64,000 nt of DNA. It comes from Marilutibacter penaei (GTDB lineage Bacteria; Pseudomonadota; Gammaproteobacteria; Xanthomonadales; Xanthomonadaceae). The stretch's first letter is position 1; every line of letters begins with the position of its first letter. The stretch is from the NCBI RefSeq assembly GCF_014145395.1, contig NZ_JACHTE010000001.1, positions 62,001 through 126,000 of the forward strand, given 5' to 3'. A program made the position numbers and the translations under genes. Below, piece by piece: positions 28,660 through 37,600 of this stretch. The notes under the pieces were generated by a model. That model saw only the letters and a program-made list of their open reading frames with translations, was not told the DNA's origin and ran no database searches.

Positions 28660-28721
28660 CCCGCCCCGCGCGTGGCCGGGTGCCACGCCGCCGCCATCGG
28701 GAACGGATGCAGGGGCCCCGG

Positions 28722-28727
28722 TATAAT
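28722..28727 (+). promoter_or_regulatory. -10 box of purH
   Basis: Perfect TATAAT, 33 bp before the purH ATG. The -35 area is poor. No purine operator was recognised. Confidence 0.5.
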
Positions 28728-28760
28728 CGCCGGCTCCCCTCGTCCCGCACCCGCATCCCG

Positions 28761-30359
28761 ATGACCGCTGCCCAGACTCCCGGCGCCGTAACGATCCGCC
28801 GCGCCCTGCTGTCCGTGTCCGACAAGACCGGCCTGATCGAACTCGCCACCGCCCTCGCGGGCCTGGGCGTCGAACTGCTGTCGACCGGCGGCACCGCGAA
28901 GGCGATCCGCGACGCCGGCCTGGCGGTGAAGGACGTCAGCGACGTCACCGGCTTCCCGGAAATGATGGACGGCCGCGTCAAGACGCTGCACCCGCTCGTG
29001 CACGGTGGCCTGCTGGGCCGCGCCGGTACCGACGACGCGGTCATGGCCGAGCACGGCATCGGTGCCATCGACCTGCTGGTGCTGAACCTCTACCCGTTCG
29101 AGTCCGTCACGATGCGCGCCGACTGCACGCTGGCCGACGCGGTCGAGAACATCGACATCGGCGGCCCCGCCATGCTGCGCAGCGCGGCGAAGAACTTCGC
29201 CCGCGTCGCCGTCGCCACCGATCCGGCCCAGTACGCGTCGCTGCTGGACGCGCTCAAGGCCAACGGCGGCGCGCTGTCGGCTGAGAAGCGCTTCGAACTG
29301 TCGGTCGCCGCCTTCAACCGCGTGGCCCAGTACGACGCCGCGATCAGCAACTACCTGTCCTCGGTCACCGACACCTCGGGCGACCTGCCATCGCGCACGG
29401 CGTTCTCGACCCAGGCCAACGGCAGCTTCGTGAAGGTCATGGACCTGCGCTACGGCGAGAACCCGCACCAGCAGGCGGCGTTCTACCGCGACCTGTACCC
29501 GGCGCCCGGCTCGCTGGCGACCTTCGAGCAGCTGCAGGGGAAGGAGCTGAGCTACAACAACATCGCCGACAGCGACGCGGCCTGGGAGTGTGTACGCCAG
29601 TTCGACGCGCCGGCCTGCGTGATCGTCAAGCACGCCAACCCCTGCGGCGTCGCGGTGGGCGTGGCCTGTGGCGATGCCTACGAGCTCGCCTACGCCACCG
29701 ATCCGACCAGCGCGTTCGGCGGCATCCTCGCCTTCAACACGCCGCTCGATGGCGCGACCTGCAAGGCCATCCTCGACCGCCAGTTCGTCGAGGTGCTGAT
29801 CGCCCCCGACTACGACGCCGAGGCGCTGGCCTACGCGAAGAAGAAGGCCAACGTGCGCGTGCTGCGCATTCCGCTGGCGCCGCCGTCGCCGGGCTTCATC
29901 GACACCAAGCGGATCGGCTCCGGCCTGCTGATGCAGACCGCCGATGCCCGCGTGGTCACCCGCGATGAGCTCAAGGTGGTGACGAAGCTCGCACCGACCG
30001 ACGCGCAGTTCGAGGACCTGCTGTTCGCCTGGAAGGTCGCCAAGTTCGTCAAGTCGAACGCGATCGTCTATGCGAAGGACCACCGCACCATCGGTGTCGG
30101 CGCCGGCCAGATGAGCCGGGTTTATTCCGCGCGCATCGCCGGCATCAAGGCCGCCGACGCCGACCTGGTCGTCGAGGGCTCGGTGATGGCCTCGGATGCG
30201 TTCTTCCCGTTCCGCGACGGCATCGACGCCGCCGCCGCCGCCGGCATCAAGGCGGTGATCCAGCCGGGCGGTTCGATGCGCGACAACGAAGTGATTGCCG
30301 CCGCCGACGAACACGGCATCGCGATGGTGTTCACCGGCGTTCGCCACTTCAGGCATTGA
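28761..30359 (+). CDS. purH: Bifunctional AICAR transformylase / IMP cyclohydrolase
   Basis: 532 residues. Performs the last two steps of IMP synthesis. The N-terminal MGS-like cyclohydrolase domain has [36 protein letters not shown] and [19 protein letters not shown]; the C-terminal transformylase has [28 protein letters not shown] (catalytic Lys-His) and [15 protein letters not shown]. The start at 28761 fits the family; the long upstream frame is noise across fis. An inverted repeat CAGGCAT-TG-ATGCCTG overlaps the stop codon. In E. coli purH and purD are adjacent; here 2.8 kb separates them. Confidence 0.98.
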   Translation: MTAAQTPGAVTIRRALLSVSDKTGLIELATALAGLGVELLSTGGTAKAIRDAGLAVKDVSDVTGFPEMMDGRVKTLHPLVHGGLLGRAGTDDAVMAEHGIGAIDLLVLNLYPFESVTMRADCTLADAVENIDIGGPAMLRSAAKNFARVAVATDPAQYASLLDALKANGGALSAEKRFELSVAAFNRVAQYDAAISNYLSSVTDTSGDLPSRTAFSTQANGSFVKVMDLRYGENPHQQAAFYRDLYPAPGSLATFEQLQGKELSYNNIADSDAAWECVRQFDAPACVIVKHANPCGVAVGVACGDAYELAYATDPTSAFGGILAFNTPLDGATCKAILDRQFVEVLIAPDYDAEALAYAKKKANVRVLRIPLAPPSPGFIDTKRIGSGLLMQTADARVVTRDELKVVTKLAPTDAQFEDLLFAWKVAKFVKSNAIVYAKDHRTIGVGAGQMSRVYSARIAGIKAADADLVVEGSVMASDAFFPFRDGIDAAAAAGIKAVIQPGGSMRDNEVIAAADEHGIAMVFTGVRHFRH

Positions 30360-30393
30360 TGCCTGCAGGGTCGATGACACGTCCGGCTGCATT

Positions 30394-30534
30394 GCCCCCT
30401 GAGTCAGGGGGCGATTCGCACCGCAGGTGCGAATGGGGGTCTGGAGCCGCCTTGACGGGGCCCGAAATCCGCACCGCGGATTTTGGGGTTCACCAAGCGG
30501 CGCTTGGTGAACGTCAGCCCTGACTCAGGGGGCT
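30394..30534. repeat. Palindromic element with terminal inverted repeats, five hairpins
   Basis: 141 bp non-coding element between purH and the antiporter. Its ends are inverted copies of GCCCCCTGAGTCAGGG (left 30394-30409, right on the minus strand 30533-30518). Each end is itself palindromic: the left is a perfect 9+9 bp dyad, 30394-30412. Inside are ATTCGCACC-GCA-GGTGCGAAT (30414-30434), an 11 bp arm pair around ACC with one mismatch (30461-30487) and GTTCACCAAGC-GGC-GCTTGGTGAAC (30488-30512). It looks like a MITE/REP-type element. No protein coding and no obvious target-site duplication. Confidence 0.6.
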
Positions 30535-30544
30535 CAACTCGGTC

Positions 30545-31624
30545 ATGATGTCGAGCATGGATATCTCCGTTGTTTTCTGGCTGCTGGCCGGCCTGGTCGT
30601 CCTGGTCGGCGGTGCCGAACTGCTGGTGCGCGGGGCCTCGCGGATCGCGCTGGCCACCGGGCTGTCGTCGCTGGTGGTCGGCCTGACCGTGGTCGCCATG
30701 GGCACGAGTTCGCCGGAACTGGCGATCAGCATCGGCGCGGCGTTGCAGGGCTCGCCCGACATCGCGCTGGGCAACGTGGTCGGCAGCAACATCGTCAACG
30801 TGCTGCTGGTGCTGGGCATCTCGGCGCTGATCGTGCCGCTGGTGGTCGCGCGCCAGTTGATCTGGCTCGACGTGCCGGTCCTGGTCGGCGTGTCCGCGCT
30901 GGCCTGGCTGATGGCGGCCGACGGCGAACTCTCGCGCGCCAATGGCGCCCTGCTCGTCGTCGGTGGTGTCACCTACACCGTCCTGCTGGTGTGGCTGGCC
31001 CGGCGCGAGAAGGACGCCGGCGATGCCGCGCCCGCACCGCCCAAGCGCCCGCTGTGGTTCAACATCGGCATGCTGGTGGTCGGCCTGGGCCTGCTGGTGC
31101 TGGGTGCGCGCTGGCTGGTCGACTCGGCGGTCACCATCGCGCAGGCGATGGGCATCAGCGAGCTGGTGATCGGGCTGACCGTGATCGCCATCGGCACCTC
31201 GCTGCCGGAGATCGCCACCTCCATCCTCGCCACGCTGCGCGGTGAGCGCGACATCGCCGCCGGCAACGTGATCGGCAGCGGCATCTACAACCTGCTGCTG
31301 GTGCTGGGCGCGACCGCGCTGGTCTCGCCGACCGGCATCGACGTCAGCCGCGCCGCGCTGCACTTCGACCTGCCGGTGATGGTCGCCACCGCGGTCGCCT
31401 GCCTGCCGATCTTCTTCACCGGGCACCTGATCGCCCGCTGGGAAGGCGCGCTGTTCCTCGGCTACTACGTCGCCTACGCGACCTACCTGCTGCTGGACAG
31501 CACCGGCCACGCCGCGCTGGACGGCTTCAGCCACGCCATGACCTGGTTCGTGATCCCGCTGACCGTGGTGACGCTGGCGGTGGTCACCACCCGCGCGCTG
31601 CACCACCGACGCCAGGGGCGCTGA
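30545..31624 (+). CDS. Calcium/sodium antiporter (CaCA family, YrbG-like)
   Basis: 359-residue inner-membrane exchanger with about 10 helices in two homologous halves. The alpha-repeats are VVAMGTSSPELAISIGAAL / GNVVGSNIVNVLLVLG and VIAIGTSLPEIATSILATL / GNVIGSGIYNLLLVLG; the acidic and Ser/Asn residues bind cation. The loop about residues 155-175 (RREKDAGDAAPAPPKRP) is cytoplasmic. Starts are ambiguous: ATG 30545 or ATG 30557 (MDISVVFW); neither has a convincing ribosome site. It follows the palindromic element directly and is convergent with the AGCS symporter gene. Confidence 0.93.
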   Translation: MMSSMDISVVFWLLAGLVVLVGGAELLVRGASRIALATGLSSLVVGLTVVAMGTSSPELAISIGAALQGSPDIALGNVVGSNIVNVLLVLGISALIVPLVVARQLIWLDVPVLVGVSALAWLMAADGELSRANGALLVVGGVTYTVLLVWLARREKDAGDAAPAPPKRPLWFNIGMLVVGLGLLVLGARWLVDSAVTIAQAMGISELVIGLTVIAIGTSLPEIATSILATLRGERDIAAGNVIGSGIYNLLLVLGATALVSPTGIDVSRAALHFDLPVMVATAVACLPIFFTGHLIARWEGALFLGYYVAYATYLLLDSTGHAALDGFSHAMTWFVIPLTVVTLAVVTTRALHHRRQGR

Positions 31625-31627
31625 ACC

Positions 31628-33061
31628 TCAGCGCCAGATCTCGCCGTCCACCCCGCGCGCCAGGCCGGGGTGCTCGCCGATGACGAAGCGCGGCGCGGCG
31701 CCGCCCTTCAGCTGCCGCTCGTAGTCGCGGGTCAGCCGCACCACCACGCCCGACAGCAGCACGATCGCGACCAGGTTGATCGTCGCCATGATCGCCATCG
31801 ACGCGTCGGCCGCGTCCCACACCAACTGCACCTTCGAATACACGCCCCAGACGATCACCGCCAGCGTCGCCAGCCGCAGCGCGAGCAGGCTGCCGCGCCC
31901 GCCGCCGAGGTAGACCAGATTGGCCTCGGCGTAGGAATAGTTGCCCAGGATGGTGGTGAAGGCGAAGAAGAACATCGCCACCGCGACGAAGCCCGCGCCC
32001 CAGTCGCCGAGGAACACCGTCATCGCCGCCTGCGTGACCTGCACGCCGTCGCCCTCCGCGCCGACGCCCGCCAGCAGGATGATCACGCCCGTGGCCGTGC
32101 ACAGCAGCAGGGTGTCGATGAACACCCCCAGCCCCTGCACCAGCCCCTGGCTGGCCGGATGGTGCGGCACCGGCGTCACCGCGGCGGCCACGTTCGGTGC
32201 GCTGCCCATGCCGGCCTCGTTCGAATACAGACCGCGCTTCACGCCCTGCAGCATGGCCACGCTCAGCGCCCCGAGCAGGCCGCCCGCGGCGGCGTCGAGG
32301 CCGAACGCGCTGCGCACCACCAGCATGAGCACTTCGGGCACCTGTGGCAGGCGCGTCACCAGCACCCAGCCCGCCAGCAACAGGTAGGCGATCGCCATGA
32401 AGGGCACCACCCACTGCGCAAAACGGGCGACCGAACGCAGGCCACCGAAGATCACCGCCGCCGCCAGCAGCACCAGCCCGGTCGCCACCGTCGCGCGCCC
32501 CAGCCCGAACGCACCGTCCAGCGCTTGTGCCATGGCGTTGGCGTGCACGCTGGAGAAGATCAGCCCGTAGCTGAGCAGCAGCGCCAGTGCGAAGGCCACG
32601 CCCATCCAACGATGGCCGAGGCCGCGCGTCATGTAGTAGGACGGGCCACCGCGGAACTGGCCGTCCTCGCCGCGCTCCTTGTACAGCTGCGCGAGCGCGC
32701 TCTCGGCATAGGCCGTGGCCATGCCGACGACCGCCGTGCACCACATCCAGAACAGCGCGCCCGGGCCGCCCAGCCCCAGCGCGATCGCCACGCCCGCCAG
32801 GTTGCCGGTGCCGACCCGCGCCGCCAGGCTGGTGCACAGCGCCTGGAACGGCGAGATGCCGCTGGCATCCGCATGGGTGCCGCGTGCCACCAGCGCCAGC
32901 ATGTGCGGGAACAACCGCAGCTGCAGGCCGCGCAGGCGCAGGGTGAAGTACAGGCCGACCGCGAGCAGGCCATAGACCAGCACGTAGCCCCACAGCACCC
33001 CGTTGATGGCACCGATCACCGGCGCCAGCACCGCCTCGATCACGTCGAGCACTGCATCCAT
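31628..33061 (-). CDS. Sodium:alanine/glycine symporter (AGCS family)
   Basis: 477-residue inner-membrane amino-acid importer using Na+. Typical AGCS sequence: PFQALCTSLAARVGTGNLAGVAIALGLGGPGALFWMW, GGPSYYMTRGLG, GLYSNEAGMGSAPNVAAAV, and FAFTTILGNYSYAEANLVYL. About 11 helices. The start at 33061 gives the usual N-terminus (MDAVLDVIEAVLAPVIGAINGVLWG); the frame continues upstream across the divergent purD promoter region without support. No glycine riboswitch is visible in the 140 bp upstream. It converges with the antiporter gene, 3 bp between stops. Confidence 0.94.
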   Translation of the reverse strand: MDAVLDVIEAVLAPVIGAINGVLWGYVLVYGLLAVGLYFTLRLRGLQLRLFPHMLALVARGTHADASGISPFQALCTSLAARVGTGNLAGVAIALGLGGPGALFWMWCTAVVGMATAYAESALAQLYKERGEDGQFRGGPSYYMTRGLGHRWMGVAFALALLLSYGLIFSSVHANAMAQALDGAFGLGRATVATGLVLLAAAVIFGGLRSVARFAQWVVPFMAIAYLLLAGWVLVTRLPQVPEVLMLVVRSAFGLDAAAGGLLGALSVAMLQGVKRGLYSNEAGMGSAPNVAAAVTPVPHHPASQGLVQGLGVFIDTLLLCTATGVIILLAGVGAEGDGVQVTQAAMTVFLGDWGAGFVAVAMFFFAFTTILGNYSYAEANLVYLGGGRGSLLALRLATLAVIVWGVYSKVQLVWDAADASMAIMATINLVAIVLLSGVVVRLTRDYERQLKGGAAPRFVIGEHPGLARGVDGEIWR

Positions 33062-33201
33062 CGTCCGCACGTACCGGCCTGCGCCCCACGGGCAACGCGG
33101 TCGATGGTAACAGTGCGCCCCGGATCGGCCCGCGATGCGCCGTTTCCGCAACCTCCCGTAAAATCCGTGTTCCCAGTTACACGTCCAGGCCAGGAGTGCC
33201 C

Positions 33202-34488
33202 ATGAAAGTCCTTGTGATCGGTTCCGGCGGCCGCGAGCACGCCCTCGCCTGGAAGCTGGCGCAGTCGCCGCGCGTCGACGAAGTGCTGGTGGCCCCCGGC
33301 AACGCCGGCACCGCCACCGAGACCGGCTGCCGCAACGTCGACGTCGCCGCGACCGACCTCGAGGGCCTGCTGTCACTGGCCCGCGACGAGGGCATCGGCC
33401 TGACCGTGGTCGGCCCCGAAGTCCCGCTGGTCGCGGGCGTGGTCGATCGCTTCCGCGAGGCCGGGATGCGCATCTTCGGACCGACCGCCGCCGCCGCACA
33501 GCTCGAAGGCAGCAAGGCCTTCGCCAAGGATTTCCTTGCCCGCCACGGCATCCCGACCGCGCACTACGCGGTGTTCACCCAGGCCGAGGACGCACTGGAA
33601 TACATCCGCGAGAAGGGCGCGCCGATCGTGATCAAGGCCGACGGCCTGGCCGCCGGCAAGGGCGTGATCGTCGCCATGAGCGAGGCCGAGGCCGAAGCCG
33701 CCGTCACCGACATGCTGTCCGAATACGCATTCGGCCAGGCCGGCGCGCGCGTCGTGATCGAGGAGTTCCTTGATGGCGAAGAGGCGAGCTTCATCGCCAT
33801 GGTCGACGGCCACACCGCCCTGCCGATGGCCACCAGCCAGGACCACAAGCGCGTCGGCGACGGCGACACCGGCCCGAACACCGGAGGCATGGGCGCCTAC
33901 TCGCCCGCGCCGGTGGTCACGCCCGAAATCCACGACCGCATCATGCGCGAGGTGATCGAGCCGACCGTGCGCGGCATGGCGACCGACGGCGCGCCGTTCA
34001 CCGGCTTCCTCTACGCGGGCCTGATGATCGACAAGGATGGCGCTCCGAAGGTCATCGAGTTCAACGTGCGCTTCGGCGACCCGGAGACCCAGCCGATCAT
34101 GCTGCGCCTGCGCTCCGACCTGGCCGAGCTGGTCGAGGCCGCGATCGACGGCGCACTCGCCGGCCGTGAGGTCGACTGGGACCCGCGCGCCTCGCTCGGC
34201 GTGGTGATGGCGGCCGAGGGCTACCCGAACAAGCCGCGCACCGGCGACACCATCGGCAGTTGGGACACACCGGACGTCGAGGGCGCCAAAGTGTTCCATG
34301 CCGGCACGAAGCTGGAAGGCGACCACGTCGTCACCGCCGGCGGCCGCGTGCTCTGCGTCTGCGCGCTGGGCGATACCGTCGCCGAAGCCCAGAAGAACGC
34401 CTATGCCGAAGTCGCCGGCATCTCCTGGCACGGCGAATTCCACCGCCACGACATCGGCTGGCGCGCGATCGAACGCGAACGGGGCTGA
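33202..34488 (+). CDS. purD: Phosphoribosylamine-glycine ligase
   Basis: 428 residues. ATP-grasp enzyme making GAR from phosphoribosylamine and glycine. MKVLVIGSGGREHALAWKLAQSP, KADGLAAGKGVIVA, GPNTGGMGAYSPAPVV and IEFNVRFGDPETQ are all family signatures. ATG 33202 has AGGAG 7 nt upstream; a GTG two codons earlier is inside that site. A -10-like TAAAAT at 33159 would serve as promoter. After the gene is a small GC hairpin (about 34513-34532, ACCCGCGC/GCGCGGGT) without a U-run. Confidence 0.98.
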   Translation: MKVLVIGSGGREHALAWKLAQSPRVDEVLVAPGNAGTATETGCRNVDVAATDLEGLLSLARDEGIGLTVVGPEVPLVAGVVDRFREAGMRIFGPTAAAAQLEGSKAFAKDFLARHGIPTAHYAVFTQAEDALEYIREKGAPIVIKADGLAAGKGVIVAMSEAEAEAAVTDMLSEYAFGQAGARVVIEEFLDGEEASFIAMVDGHTALPMATSQDHKRVGDGDTGPNTGGMGAYSPAPVVTPEIHDRIMREVIEPTVRGMATDGAPFTGFLYAGLMIDKDGAPKVIEFNVRFGDPETQPIMLRLRSDLAELVEAAIDGALAGREVDWDPRASLGVVMAAEGYPNKPRTGDTIGSWDTPDVEGAKVFHAGTKLEGDHVVTAGGRVLCVCALGDTVAEAQKNAYAEVAGISWHGEFHRHDIGWRAIERERG

Positions 34489-34641
34489 GTCTCCCCAAGC
34501 CCAACCGGGGCGACCCGCGCGATGGCGCGGGTTGCAACCGCCAAAACCGGCACTGGCTCACAGTTCCCTGATCTGCCACCATGAGGGGGCAGTATCGGCA
34601 CAACCGGATCGGTTGCTGCCGCCACATCACAGGGGATCCAG

Positions 34642-37600
34642 ATGTTCTTGAAGACGTTGCGCGCCCGGAAGGGCGACGCCGGCGGTGTGCGTTCGCGCGC
34701 CGGTGGCACCGAGCCCAAGTCCCGCGTGTCGCACAGGCTCGCTTCGGCGGCGCTGCTGCTGCTCGCCGGCCTTGGCCTGGCCTCGCCGGCCACGGCCCAG
34801 GTGATGACGATCACCGGCGCGTCGCCCGGCTACTACACCGGGCCCGGCCAGACGATCACCTTCCAGGCCACGTTCGGCAGCTCGAACGCGGTGACCAGCG
34901 CGATCGTCCTCCAGAACATGAGCCGCACCGTGGGGCCGCTGAACTGCGCGGGCCTGCCGCTGGATCCGGGCGGCAGCACCACCTGTACGTTCACCTACGT
35001 CACGACTGCCTCGGACACCTGGGGCATCGACATGTTCGGTGGCTTCACGGCGACCAGCAACGGCGTTCCGCGCAGCGGACAGATCAATCGCTACGTGGTC
35101 CCCTACGGCAACACGCCCCCGCAGGCGCAGGCCTTCGCGATGGTGTCGAGCGTCACCGAGAACGGCGGCCAGCCGCTGCGATTCCAGGTCGGCCTGGACA
35201 AGCTGGCGGCCACTCCCGTCACCTTGAACTACAGCCTGGGCGGCACCGCCACCGCAGGCAGCGACTACGCGCCGCCCAGCGGCACGGTCACGCTGCCGCT
35301 GGGTGCGATGAACTGGGAAGTCGTCATCAACCCGATCGGTGATGCGACCTACGAGCCCGACGAAACCGTCGTGCTCACCGTGACGCCGGGCACCGGCTAC
35401 GGGACCGGTCCGTTCTCCAGCGCCACCGGCACCATCGTCAACGACGACGCGCAGCCGCTGCCACGCCTGACGATCGACGACGTGACGGGGACCGAAGGCA
35501 ATGCCGGCACCACACCCTTTACGTTCACCGTGACCCTGGATGCGCCTGCGCCGGCCGGTGGCGTCTCCTTCGACATCACGACAGCGGACAGCGCCGCGCG
35601 CGCGGGCAGCGATTACGTGGCAAACACCCAGACCGGCATGTCCATTCCGGCGGGCAGTACCAGCGGCACCTTCACCGTGCTGGCCAACGGCGATACCTTG
35701 AACGAAGCCGACGAAGCGTTCCTCGTCAACATCAGCAACGCCACGGGCGCGACGATCTGGGACAGCCAGGGCCGGGGCACGATCACCAACGACGATCCCC
35801 TTCCGAGCGTGTCGATCGACGATACCAGCGTGATCGAAGGCCACGCCGGCACCACGCCGGTGAACGTCACCGTGCGCCTGTCCGCCCCCAGCGGCCAGGT
35901 CGTGACGGTCAACTACGCGGGCAGCAACGACACCGCGTGGGCCGGGGACGACTACGTCGGCTTCAGCGGCGTGCTGAGTTTCGCCCCGGGACAGACGACG
36001 GACACGATCACCGCGCTCGTGAACGGCGACACCGTGCATGAGAGCGACGAGACGTTCTACGTCACCCTGTCCGGACCGGCGAACGCGACGATCGCCGACA
36101 ACACCGCGACCGTCACCATCCTCAACGACGACCTCACCCCGCAGACCATCACCTTCGACAACCCGGGCGCGCAGGACTTCGGCACCACGCCGACGCTGAG
36201 CGCCAGCGCCAGCTCGGGCCTGACCGTCTTCTTCTCGTCGGCCACCCCGGGCATCTGCACGATCACCACGGGCGGCGCGCTGACGTTCTACAGCGCAGGC
36301 ACCTGCACCATCCGTGCGGAGCAGCCGGGCGACGCGACCCATGCGCCGGCCCCGGTGGTGAACCAGTCGTTCAACGTGGACGCGGTCGTGCCGGGCGTCA
36401 CGATCATCGGCACCGCGACGGCCGGCGATGGCGAGGCCACGGTCACGTTCACCCCGCCCGCCTCCAACGGCGGCGCGGCGATCACCTCGTACACGGTCAT
36501 CTCGAGCCCGGGCGCCATCCTGGCCACCGGCGCGGGCAGCCCGCTCACCGTCACCGGCCTGACCAACGGCGAGACCTATACCTTCACGGTGCAAGCCAGC
36601 AACAGCGCCGGCAACGGCCTGGCATCCGCCGCGTCGAACGCCGTCACCCCGTCTGCGCCGATGTCGCTTGCCCCGACCACGCTGCCGGGCACGACCGTCG
36701 GCGTCGGCTACAGCCAGGCGCTCAGTGTCAGCGGCGGCGTCGCGCCGTACAGCTTCGCGATCACCGCCGGCGCGTTGCCCGCGGGCCTCGTGCTGGACAC
36801 CAGCGGCGTGCTCAGTGGCACCGCGACCGCGGGCGGCACCTTCAACTTCACCGTGACCGCCACCGACAGCGTCACCGCCCCGGCCCCGAACACGGGCAGC
36901 CGCGCCTACTCGCTGACGGTCGATGCGCCGCTCATCGCGGTGCAGCCGGCCACGTTGGCAACGGGCACGGTGGGCACCGCCTACACGGCGTCGATGACGG
37001 CCAGCGGGGGGACCGCCCCGCATGCCTTCGCCGTGACCGCAGGCCTGCTGCCGCCCGGCCTCTCGCTCTCCAGCGGGGGCGCGCTCGGCGGCTCGCCCAC
37101 GGCCGCCGGCACCTTCAACTTCACCGTCACCGCCACCGACAACAGCACCGGCAGCGGTCCGTTCACGGGTTCGCAGGCCTACTCGGTCTCGATCACCAAC
37201 GCGGTGCCGGTCGCCCATGACAGCACCACCACGGTGCCCTACGACGTATCGGGCGTGATCGCGCTGGATATCGATGGCGTCGTCGACACCGTGGCGATCG
37301 CCACCGCGCCGGCGCACGGCACGGTTTCGCTGTCCGGGACGACGGCCACCTACACGCCGTCGACCGGCTTTGCCGGCAGTGACAGCTTCAGCTTCACCGC
37401 GACCAACGATGGGGGCACCTCGGCCCCGGCCACGGTGTCGATCACGGTCGGCGGCCCGGTGATCTCCGTCACCGCGGGCAGCGGCCTGGCCGCACAGGCC
37501 GGTATTCCTTACACCCAGACCTTCACCTGGGCGGGCGGCCGCGCGCCGTTCTCCGGCTTCCAGGTCAGCGGCCTGCCCGCCGGCCTGTCGGTCACGGCCA

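Noticed and set aside
27798-28760. Upstream extension of the purH frame
   Set aside because: It runs across the DUF3426 and fis genes in another frame; purH homology begins at 28761.
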